Part shown: in pieces, positions 57,266 through 64,000 of the stretch
Numbering within the stretch: position 1 is the stretch's first letter
Layout of the letters: each line of letters opens with the position of its first letter
Assembly (NCBI RefSeq): GCF_007197555.1
Contig: NZ_CP041614.1
Coordinates: forward strand, 4,518,001 to 4,582,000
Source of the DNA: Shewanella psychropiezotolerans
Lineage (GTDB): Bacteria > Pseudomonadota > Gammaproteobacteria > Enterobacterales > Shewanellaceae
Direction: 5' to 3'
DNA: 64,000 nt
Made by a program: the position numbers and the translations under genes
Notes under the pieces: generated by a model
Told to the model about the DNA's origin: nothing
Database searches by the model: none
The model's input: only the letters and a program-made list of their open reading frames with translations

Positions 57266-58639
57266 TCAGAGTCGGGAGAAATCGTTGAAAAGCGCGACGC
57301 TCATCAACATCAGCAGCATGGCTGCCCCAAATCTGAATCCAATTTCCTGTACCTTTTCTGGCACAGGCCTTCCTGTGATCACTTCTATGAAGTAATACAA
57401 CAAGTGTCCCCCATCTAGCACGGGCAAAGGCAGTAAATTGATAATACCTAAGTTAACGCTGATTAATGCGAGGAAACCTAAAAAGTAAACCAAACCATAA
57501 CTAGCACTGCTGCCAGCACCTTGTGCTATGGATATGGGTCCACTTAAATTTTTAACAGACAAATCGCCAGTGATCAGTTTGCCAATCATCTTAAAGCTGA
57601 CAGAGATAAGTTGCCACGTTTTATCCGCTGCCACGCCAAATGAATCGATGAAGCCATATTCGAGCTGTAACTTCATATTTTCAGGCCAATCTGCCTGAGT
57701 CGGCGCAACACCGATAACCCCTTCGATTTGACCTTGGGGCCCCTTGCGTTCACTAGGGATCACTTTTAGCTTAAATTGCTCACCGGCCCGTTTGACTGTA
57801 ATAAACAAAGTTTGGTTGGCCGATGCTTTTATCTTGCTGACAAAATCGTCCCACCCACCGTAGGGCGTGCCATTAACGGCAATTAAGGTATCTCCGACTT
57901 CCAGGCCTGCTGCCGCGGCGGCGCCATCAGGACTCACTAATCCTAAAACAGGTGTTATTTCTGGTCTATAGAAATCGAGTCCTAATGAAGCGATTGGCGA
58001 CTCTTTATCCGGATCGAACTTCCAAGATTCCGTGTTTAATCTATATTTAGTGCCTAGCGTTCCATCTGCACTATATTCCAGAGGAGTTAAGGTGATATCA
58101 ATATGTGGCTCACCAATCTCACTCACCAAGGCATAAGTCACTTCTTCCCAGTTGCGAACACGTTTACCTTCGACCGAAGTTATCAGCATAGGTTCATGAA
58201 TTTGAATTTGCGCCGCAGGGCTATCGATACGCGTAGCATCGATGACAGGCTTGAGTGCCGGTACGCCAATAAGATACATAAAATAGAGTGCAACAATGGC
58301 AAACATGAAGTTAGCCATTGGTCCAGCAGCAACAATAGCGATACGCTGCCATACTGTTTTTCGGTTAAACGCTTGATCTTTTAGTTCTTCCGGAACCTCA
58401 TCCACGCGTTCATCAAGCATTTTGACGTAGCCGCCAAGGGGAATAATGGCTAACACATATTCGGTGCCATCCTTACCGACTCTTCGCCATATCGCCTTAC
58501 CGAAGCCGATAGAAAAACGCTCTACTTTTACACCACAACGCCTGGCTACCCAAAAGTGGCCATATTCATGTGCGGCAATCAAGATACCTAATGCAATAAC
58601 GAAGGAACCTAAGTTCCATAGAAAGTCGATCATTCCCAT
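57266..58639 (-). CDS. rseP: Site-2 intramembrane protease RseP
   Basis: A zinc membrane protease of 457 aa that cleaves anti-sigma factor RseA in the sigma-E stress response. The zinc motif HEYGH is at residues 24-28. Two PDZ domains follow (segments starting near IDSPAAQIQ and LVSPDGAAAAAGLEVGDTLI). The C-terminal LLPLPVLDGGHLLYY contains the third ligand. Upstream of bamA, as is typical; envelope stress control and assembly are thus linked. Confidence 0.97.
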   Translation of the reverse strand: MGMIDFLWNLGSFVIALGILIAAHEYGHFWVARRCGVKVERFSIGFGKAIWRRVGKDGTEYVLAIIPLGGYVKMLDERVDEVPEELKDQAFNRKTVWQRIAIVAAGPMANFMFAIVALYFMYLIGVPALKPVIDATRIDSPAAQIQIHEPMLITSVEGKRVRNWEEVTYALVSEIGEPHIDITLTPLEYSADGTLGTKYRLNTESWKFDPDKESPIASLGLDFYRPEITPVLGLVSPDGAAAAAGLEVGDTLIAVNGTPYGGWDDFVSKIKASANQTLFITVKRAGEQFKLKVIPSERKGPQGQIEGVIGVAPTQADWPENMKLQLEYGFIDSFGVAADKTWQLISVSFKMIGKLITGDLSVKNLSGPISIAQGAGSSASYGLVYFLGFLALISVNLGIINLLPLPVLDGGHLLYYFIEVITGRPVPEKVQEIGFRFGAAMLLMLMSVALFNDFSRL

Positions 58640-58651
58640 CCTTTGAGGTAG

Positions 58652-59839
58652 TTAAATCTTTGCTACCAACTCTAAAGCAAATCTGCGTGTTTGTGTATCT
58701 AATGCGATGATATCATCCAGACTCTTTAAAGAGCTCATAGATACCTTACTTAAACACGTTTCATTTACTTTGACTATATCAGTAAACGTTAACTTATTTT
58801 CCAAAAATGCAGCAACCGAGATTTCATTTGCTGCATTTAACACCGTCGTCGCTTCCTGACCTTGCTTACAAGCCTCAATAGCAAGAGAAAGACAGGGGAA
58901 TCGTTCGAAATCCGGTTCAAGAAAGCTTAACTGTCCGACTTTGAAAAAGTCCAAAGGTTCAACTCCTGAGTTAATTCTTTGGGGATAAGACATACAATGA
59001 GCGATTGGCGTACGCATATCCGGGTTACCCAACTGAGCTAAAACTGAACCATCTCGATACTGAACCATAGAGTGAATCACACTCTGAGGATGAATGACGA
59101 CCTTCAGCTGCTCAGGAGTAGTATTAAACAACCAACGCGCTTCAATATACTCGAGCCCCTTGTTCATCATGCTGGCTGAATCGACAGATATCTTGCGGCC
59201 CATAGACCAATTAGGATGCTTACAAGCCTGCGCCGGTGTCATGGCGCTAAGGGAATCCAGAGGAGAAGTAAGAAAAGGGCCCCCAGAACCAGTCAATAAA
59301 ATATGCGATATTCCCGCACCATCTAGATCACAATAGCCAATATTGCTCTGAATCGACTCAGGTAAAGCCTGAAATATTGCATTATGCTCACTATCTACAG
59401 GCAATACTTGCGCACCAGAGGCCTTCATTGCTTCAATAAACAGCCTGCCAGACATCACCAGCGACTCTTTATTAGCAAGTAGGACTCGTTTACCCGCTTT
59501 AACAGCAGCTAAAGTCGGCAGTAAACCCGCGGCGCCAACAATTGCGGCCATAACGGTATCGACGCAAGGTGCACTGACAAGATCATCGAGTTCAGCAGCC
59601 CCTGTAGTGACTTCAACACCAGAACCTGCAGGTAACCGCTGATGCAAGAGCCTGGCGGAGTCTACATCGACCATATGGGCAATCGATGGCTTATGCTCTA
59701 TGCACAGAGCTAACATCTTATCTACATTGGTATTCGCCACCAAGGCATATATGGAATATGCCTCAGGGTTGTTGCCAATGACACTTAAGGTGCTCGCACC
59801 TATCGATCCTGTTGCACCAAGTATGACCATTTTTTGCAT
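58652..59839 (-). CDS. dxr: 1-deoxy-D-xylulose 5-phosphate reductoisomerase
   Basis: Second enzyme of the MEP pathway to isoprenoids, 395 aa. Converts DXP to MEP with NADPH. The N-terminal [15 protein letters not shown] is the NADPH loop; [10 protein letters not shown] holds the metal-binding Asp-Glu pair, and [23 protein letters not shown] is diagnostic. It feeds uppS upstream in the operon with precursors. It overlaps nothing, with four bases to cdsA. Confidence 0.97.
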   Translation of the reverse strand: MQKMVILGATGSIGASTLSVIGNNPEAYSIYALVANTNVDKMLALCIEHKPSIAHMVDVDSARLLHQRLPAGSGVEVTTGAAELDDLVSAPCVDTVMAAIVGAAGLLPTLAAVKAGKRVLLANKESLVMSGRLFIEAMKASGAQVLPVDSEHNAIFQALPESIQSNIGYCDLDGAGISHILLTGSGGPFLTSPLDSLSAMTPAQACKHPNWSMGRKISVDSASMMNKGLEYIEARWLFNTTPEQLKVVIHPQSVIHSMVQYRDGSVLAQLGNPDMRTPIAHCMSYPQRINSGVEPLDFFKVGQLSFLEPDFERFPCLSLAIEACKQGQEATTVLNAANEISVAAFLENKLTFTDIVKVNETCLSKVSMSSLKSLDDIIALDTQTRRFALELVAKI

Positions 59840-59843
59840 TAGA

Positions 59844-60701
59844 TTACATCCAAAATGCGATATAAATAAGTGTAAATACAGGTAATGCAGCTGTCAGACT
59901 GTCTATTCGGTCGAGTATGCCACCATGCCCGGGCAAGATGGTGCCTGAATCTTTAATGTCGGCCACCCGCTTGAACATACTCTCTGACAAGTCTCCCACC
60001 GCCGAGACTAGGGCGATAAATAAAGTCACAGCAACGACCAAGCCTAGCTCCTGCTCTGGTGAAACCAGCATCACGCCGATCACAATAATCATGCTGGTTA
60101 TTAAACCGCCGACTAATCCTTCGATAGTCTTGGCCGGGCTCACGTTAGGCATCAACTTAGTACGCCCAAGGGCTTTGCCCGCAAAATAGGCTCCGCTATC
60201 GGTAGCCCAGACCACAAGCATAACCAGGAAGACTAAGATCCCACCGTAATAAGGGTCTGTTTCAGAACTTAGCCCCTTGAGCGCAATCAAGGCTGCAAAG
60301 CAAGGAATCAGGGTAAGCTGCCCAAACATAGACTTGAACATGTGGCTCTTTTGCCACAGAGCCGAACTCTTCGGAAAAGAGAGCACCAATAAGAGTGAGA
60401 TAGCCCACCACAAGGCTCCAATCAAGATGATAGCCAGGTAGACCGGATGCAGATGACCTTTAAACCAAAGCTCATCGCTAGGAACAAACAGGTTGAGTGC
60501 GATTAATAGCGCACCTATGGTGATGGTAAAGCTCCACTGCGTTATTTGACAGCGTTTATCGATGATCTGTCCCCACTCCTTGGCTGCAATCAGAAATACC
60601 GGCACTAATACCCATGCAAAGTATTCTGTAGGGAGGAAAAAAACCGCTCCCAAAACCAAGGGAATTAACCACATTGCTGTTATTATTCGTTGTTTTAGCA
60701 A
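59844..60701 (-). CDS. cdsA: Phosphatidate cytidylyltransferase
   Basis: Inner-membrane enzyme of 285 aa that makes CDP-diacylglycerol from CTP and phosphatidate. About eight hydrophobic segments are seen. The diagnostic motif [29 protein letters not shown] is at the C-terminal end. The sequence is followed four bases later by dxr. Length fits E. coli CdsA (285). Confidence 0.97.
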   Translation of the reverse strand: MLKQRIITAMWLIPLVLGAVFFLPTEYFAWVLVPVFLIAAKEWGQIIDKRCQITQWSFTITIGALLIALNLFVPSDELWFKGHLHPVYLAIILIGALWWAISLLLVLSFPKSSALWQKSHMFKSMFGQLTLIPCFAALIALKGLSSETDPYYGGILVFLVMLVVWATDSGAYFAGKALGRTKLMPNVSPAKTIEGLVGGLITSMIIVIGVMLVSPEQELGLVVAVTLFIALVSAVGDLSESMFKRVADIKDSGTILPGHGGILDRIDSLTAALPVFTLIYIAFWM

Positions 60702-60720
60702 AAAAAAACCCTCAAAAAAA

Positions 60721-61515
60721 TTATGACTCGGACTGTATCGTCTCTATTTGGCAACCAGTCAGGCCGAACCTTCGTTGACGAGATGCAAAAGTTGCAACAG
60801 CCTGTTTAAAAGCATTTTCATCAAAATCAGGCCATAAAGTGTCAGTAAAAACCAACTCGGCATAGGCTGCCTGCCATAATATGAAATTACTGATACGATA
60901 GTCCCCGCCCGTTCGTATCATTAAATCAACTTCGGCTTGGTTTTGCATGCATAAATGCTGACTTAGGGCCTCTTCGGTGAACTGACTGCTGTTCATTTCA
61001 CCATTTTCCACTTTTTTAGCCAGTGCCTGTGCCGCCTGCATGATGTCCCAACGACCACCATAGTTAGCCGCAACATTGAGTATTAGCTCGCTATTACCGG
61101 CTGTTTTCGCTTCAGCTGCGGCAATTTGTTTCTGTAAACGGTCAGAAAAACGACTGATGTCGCCGATAATATTGAGCCTGACACCATTTTTATGCAGCAG
61201 CTTTATTTCTCGTTGCAACACTGTAAAGAAGAGTTCCATCAAGAGGGAAACCTCCTTATCGGGTCGGCGCCAGTTTTCACTCGAAAATGCAAATAACGTT
61301 AACGAGCCGATCCCCATCTCTCTGGCGGTACTCACTGCTCGTCTGACGGTTTTTACTCCCGCCTTGTGCCCCATTACTCTGGGTTTCCCCTGCGCCTGCG
61401 CCCAACGTCCGTTACCATCCATAATGATGGCGACGTGTTTAGGCTTAGACTGTTTAACAAGTTCTGCAATCTCCTCGGGAGAGAACTCAGAACCAGACTG
61501 GGAATCGATTGACAT
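60721..61515 (-). CDS. uppS: Undecaprenyl diphosphate synthase
   Basis: Cis-prenyltransferase of 264 aa that makes the C55 carrier lipid of peptidoglycan and O-antigen. The catalytic Asp and diphosphate loop are in [17 protein letters not shown] and NYGGRWDI follow, and the dimer-side [15 protein letters not shown]. It has a short N-terminal extension compared with E. coli (253 aa). A terminator-like hairpin lies between frr and this gene, so it may have its own promoter. Confidence 0.97.
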   Translation of the reverse strand: MSIDSQSGSEFSPEEIAELVKQSKPKHVAIIMDGNGRWAQAQGKPRVMGHKAGVKTVRRAVSTAREMGIGSLTLFAFSSENWRRPDKEVSLLMELFFTVLQREIKLLHKNGVRLNIIGDISRFSDRLQKQIAAAEAKTAGNSELILNVAANYGGRWDIMQAAQALAKKVENGEMNSSQFTEEALSQHLCMQNQAEVDLMIRTGGDYRISNFILWQAAYAELVFTDTLWPDFDENAFKQAVATFASRQRRFGLTGCQIETIQSES

Positions 61516-61529
61516 CTATTACAACCCTT

Positions 61530-61568
61530 AAAAAAGCAAACGCCGTGTAGTATACCGCTACACGGCGT
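61530..61568 (-). terminator. Terminator-like hairpin between frr and uppS
   Basis: An 11-bp perfect stem (ACGCCGTGTAG/CTACACGGCGT, 7-base loop) lies after the frr stop. On the minus strand it is followed by TTTGCTTTTTT, so it should end or reduce transcription from frr. Confidence 0.85.
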
Positions 61569-61594
61569 CTGAACTCTAGTTTCTTAGCCCTAGA

Positions 61595-62152
61595 TTAGAC
61601 TTCCATCAACTCTGCTTCTTTTGCAGACAAAAGATCATCGATCTGCTTAATATGCGCATCGGTGAATTTTTGAATCTCATCTTCGGTGCGGTGCACGTCA
61701 TCTTCGGTACACTCTTTCTCTTTCTCTAATGCTTTAACTTCCGAGTTAGCATCACGACGCACGTTACGAACAGAGATTCGGCTATTTTCAGCTTCGGCGC
61801 GAACAACCTTGATAAGGTCTTTACGACGCTCTTCTGTCAATGCTGGAAGTGGAATGCGTATGACGGCACCGGCAGACATAGGGTTCAGACCTAGATCTGA
61901 AGTCATAATTGCCTTCTCTACCGCTTTGATCATAGTCGCATCGAACACAGAAACAGCCAGAGTACGTGAATCTTCGATAGTCACGTTACCCACTTGCTTA
62001 AGCGGCGTCATTGAACCGTAATAAGAGACCTTAATCGAATCTAAAAGACTAGGATGAGCACGACCCGTACGAACCTTAGCCATCTGAGTCTTAGTGGCTT
62101 CTATACATTTAGCCATACGTGTTTGAGCATCTTGTTTGATTTCGTTTATCAC
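61595..62152 (-). CDS. frr: Ribosome recycling factor
   Basis: A 185-aa factor that splits the post-termination ribosome with EF-G. The N-terminus ([26 protein letters not shown]) and the [28 protein letters not shown] helix are diagnostic. The chain is a three-helix bundle with a small beta domain. Length equals E. coli RRF (185). It follows pyrH after ~98 bp. Confidence 0.98.
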   Translation of the reverse strand: MINEIKQDAQTRMAKCIEATKTQMAKVRTGRAHPSLLDSIKVSYYGSMTPLKQVGNVTIEDSRTLAVSVFDATMIKAVEKAIMTSDLGLNPMSAGAVIRIPLPALTEERRKDLIKVVRAEAENSRISVRNVRRDANSEVKALEKEKECTEDDVHRTEDEIQKFTDAHIKQIDDLLSAKEAELMEV

Positions 62153-62250
62153 GTTAAATATCCTTTAAATGAGTCACTAAATTCTTAGTCATAGGACTAG
62201 CCAGTCACACTAAGTCGATAACTTTTTGCTGACTGGATATTACAATAATT

Positions 62251-62991
62251 TTAGTTGGTTGTTGTCATTGATTTGATCATGGTGCCTTCCCGTTCACCCA
62301 TAATGACTCGACGCAGGGCACCAGGCTTGTTCATGTTAAATACCAATATAGGCATGTTGTGATCTCTTGCCATGGTAAATGCAGCAAGATCCATCACTTT
62401 TAATTCTTTCTCCAGAATTTCATCGTAACCCATTTCATCATACATTACTGCATCAGGGTTCTTCACTGGATCATCTGAGTAGACGCCATCTACCTTAGTG
62501 CCTTTAATCACGACTTCGGCTTCGATTTCGATACCCCGCAAACAAGCTGCTGAATCTGTGGTACAGAAAGGGTTACCCGTACCGGCAGCAAAAATGACGA
62601 CTCGACCGGACTTTAGCAAGCTAATGGCTTCGGCCCAATTATAATCATCGCAGACACCTTTGAGCGGGATAGCTGACATCAATCGAGCATTGACGTAAGC
62701 ACGATGTAGAGCATCACGCATCGCCAAACCATTCATTACTGTGGCTAGCATACCCATATGATCGCCAACGACGCGGTTCATACCCGCTTGTGCAAGCCCC
62801 TCACCACGGAACAAGTTACCGCCACCAATAACAACACCTACCTGAAGACCGAGCTCAACCAGTTCTTTAATCTCTTGAGCCATGCGATCTAAGACTTTAG
62901 GATCTATGCCAAAGCCTTCTTCGCCCATTAAGGCTTCACCACTGAGTTTGAGAAGAATACGTCGAAATGCAGGTTTAGGATTCGTGCTCAT
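62251..62991 (-). CDS. pyrH: UMP kinase
   Basis: An amino-acid-kinase-fold enzyme of 246 aa that phosphorylates UMP with [16 protein letters not shown] (N-terminal ATP loop), [12 protein letters not shown] and [17 protein letters not shown] (UMP site) are conserved. In E. coli the homologue is allosterically activated by GTP and inhibited by UTP. The order tsf-pyrH-frr is conserved. Confidence 0.98.
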   Translation of the reverse strand: MSTNPKPAFRRILLKLSGEALMGEEGFGIDPKVLDRMAQEIKELVELGLQVGVVIGGGNLFRGEGLAQAGMNRVVGDHMGMLATVMNGLAMRDALHRAYVNARLMSAIPLKGVCDDYNWAEAISLLKSGRVVIFAAGTGNPFCTTDSAACLRGIEIEAEVVIKGTKVDGVYSDDPVKNPDAVMYDEMGYDEILEKELKVMDLAAFTMARDHNMPILVFNMNKPGALRRVIMGEREGTMIKSMTTTN

Positions 62992-63032
62992 TTTTATAGT
63001 CCCGATTGATGCCGATAGGTAAAATAATACAA

Positions 63033-63060
63033 TAAGACCGCAGCAAGTGCCGCGGTCTTA
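63033..63060 (-). terminator. Terminator-like hairpin after tsf
   Basis: A 9-bp stem (TAAGACCGC/GCGGTCTTA, 10-base loop) lies 21 bp past the tsf stop; the following minus-strand bases are TTGTATTATTTT, moderately T-rich. Confidence 0.75.
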
Positions 63061-63080
63061 GGAGTGCTTACAACAGGAGA

Positions 63081-63929
63081 TTAAGCCTTAGTAGCAGCTA
63101 TGGTAGCAGCAACTTCAGCAGCAAAATCTTCTTCTTTCTTCGCGATACCTTCGCCAACTTCTAAACGAACGAAGCCTGATACAGTAGCGCCTTTCTCTTT
63201 AAGAATTGCACCAACAGTTTTCTTAGGCTCCATGATGTAAGCTTGACCAGTAAGAGATATCTCACCAGTGAACTTCTTCATTCTACCGAAAACCATTTTC
63301 TCTGCAATCTCTGCAGGCTTGCCTTCGTTCATAGCGATTTCGATCTGAAGTGCTTTTTCTTTTTCCACTAGATCAGCTGGAACATCTTCAGGGTTAACGA
63401 ATTCAGGCTTAGAAGCAGCAACGTGCATTGCGACGTGCTTTAGCGTTTCTTCGTCAGCTTCACCGGCTACAACAACACCGATACGCTCACCGTGACGGTA
63501 AGAGGCAAGGTTTGCACCATCAATGTACTCAACGCGACGAACGTTGATGTTTTCACCGATTTGAGTCACTAATGCAACACGTGTTTCTTCGAACTGAGCT
63601 TTCAACTCTTCGATAGATACTTTAGATGCAGCTGCAACCTCTAGTACACCGTTAGCGAATGCTAGGAAGCTTGCATCTTTTGCCACGAAGTCTGTTTGAC
63701 AGTTAACTTCTAAAAGTGCAGCGAAACCTTCGCCATTTTTAATCAGGATAGTACCTTCAGCAGCTATGTTACCTGCTTTTTTAGCAGCTTTCGCAGCACC
63801 GCTCTTACGCATGTTATCAATCGCTAGTTCGATGTCACCATCGGTTTCAACCAACGCTTTCTTACAATCCATCATGCCAGCGCCAGTGCGTTGACGAAGT
63901 TCTTTAACTTGGGCAGCAGTAATTGCCAT
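63081..63929 (-). CDS. tsf: Elongation factor Ts
   Basis: The nucleotide-exchange factor for EF-Tu, 282 aa (E. coli 283). The N-terminal [17 protein letters not shown] and [12 protein letters not shown] match the signature where Asp-Phe contacts EF-Tu. The chain ends with the usual C-terminal module. rpsB should lie just beyond the window's right edge on the same strand. AGAGGAT precedes the start codon. Confidence 0.98.
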   Translation of the reverse strand: MAITAAQVKELRQRTGAGMMDCKKALVETDGDIELAIDNMRKSGAAKAAKKAGNIAAEGTILIKNGEGFAALLEVNCQTDFVAKDASFLAFANGVLEVAAASKVSIEELKAQFEETRVALVTQIGENINVRRVEYIDGANLASYRHGERIGVVVAGEADEETLKHVAMHVAASKPEFVNPEDVPADLVEKEKALQIEIAMNEGKPAEIAEKMVFGRMKKFTGEISLTGQAYIMEPKKTVGAILKEKGATVSGFVRLEVGEGIAKKEEDFAAEVAATIAATKA

Positions 63930-63970
63930 TGTTAAATCCTCTATAGATAAGTCTACAAATTCACTAGATA

Positions 63971-63995
63971 TAAAACAGGGGCCTTAAGGCCCCTG
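63971..63995 (-). terminator. Hairpin upstream of tsf, likely rpsB-tsf attenuator
   Basis: An 8-bp GC-rich stem (CAGGGGCC/GGCCCCTG, loop TTAA) followed on the minus strand by TTTTATATC. It is at the right place for the rpsB-tsf intergenic terminator known from other gammaproteobacteria; rpsB itself is outside the window. Confidence 0.8.
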
Positions 63996-64000
63996 CTCAC

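Overview
The window looks like chromosomal DNA of a marine gammaproteobacterium of the Shewanella type. The evidence is gene order and protein content: gnd, a PrpE-like acyl-CoA synthetase and liuR-liuABCDE-scoAB in a row; rcsF-trmO-proS in the enterobacterial order; an Alteromonadales-type H-NS; and the conserved envelope and translation cluster tsf-pyrH-frr-uppS-cdsA-dxr-rseP-bamA-skp-lpxD-fabZ-lpxA-lpxB-rnhB-dnaE-tilS. I saw no tRNA, rRNA, CRISPR array, prophage or intact insertion sequence.

Layout. 0-1.6 kb: 3' part of an RluA-family pseudouridine synthase. 1.7-14.7 kb: gnd, a PrpE-like synthetase and the leucine/isovalerate degradation operon. LiuR (MerR family) controls LiuA to LiuE and a ScoAB CoA-transferase, which together take isovaleryl-CoA to acetyl-CoA and acetoacetyl-CoA. 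The electron acceptor of LiuA, EtfBA, lies at 23-24.7 kb. A 16-bp palindrome-like site is shared by the liuR and etfB promoters. 14.9-20.8 kb: a large disulfide-rich repeat lipoprotein, a type IV pilin-like protein, a TlpA-like thioredoxin, a small membrane protein and thymidine kinase. 21-22.9 kb: an NhaC-family transporter with a lysine riboswitch in its leader, so probably a lysine transporter. 25-30 kb: H-NS and two secreted amidohydrolase-fold proteins. 30.1-31.3 kb: rcsF and trmO. 31.3-35.5 kb: an accessory insert between trmO and proS holding an acetyltransferase, a methyltransferase-like gene, a gene tail, a dead Y1/REP-type transposase fragment and a chemoreceptor pseudogene. 35.6-44.9 kb: proS, a patatin, an SGNH hydrolase, a DUF885 peptidase, a KefB-type antiporter and a diguanylate cyclase. 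45-64 kb: the conserved minus-strand cluster.

Main observations. (1) A lysine riboswitch at 22699-22847 on the minus strand, which no protein annotation would show. (2) Three genes, scoA, tilS and lpxD, each lack exactly one base in a C or G run; restoring it gives the normal full-length protein. TilS and LpxD are normally essential, so these are more likely sequence errors than real pseudogenes. (3) A lipoprotein built from eight modules, each with a C-x16-C pair, arranged as alternating A/B types with a 570-bp period and near-identical DNA between copies. (4) A candidate LiuR operator in two promoters. (5) A REP-like palindromic repeat at 39.74-39.89 kb that runs into the 3' end of a coding gene, with a relic of the matching transposase type elsewhere in the window. 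All homology statements come from recognising motifs by eye; no database search was run.
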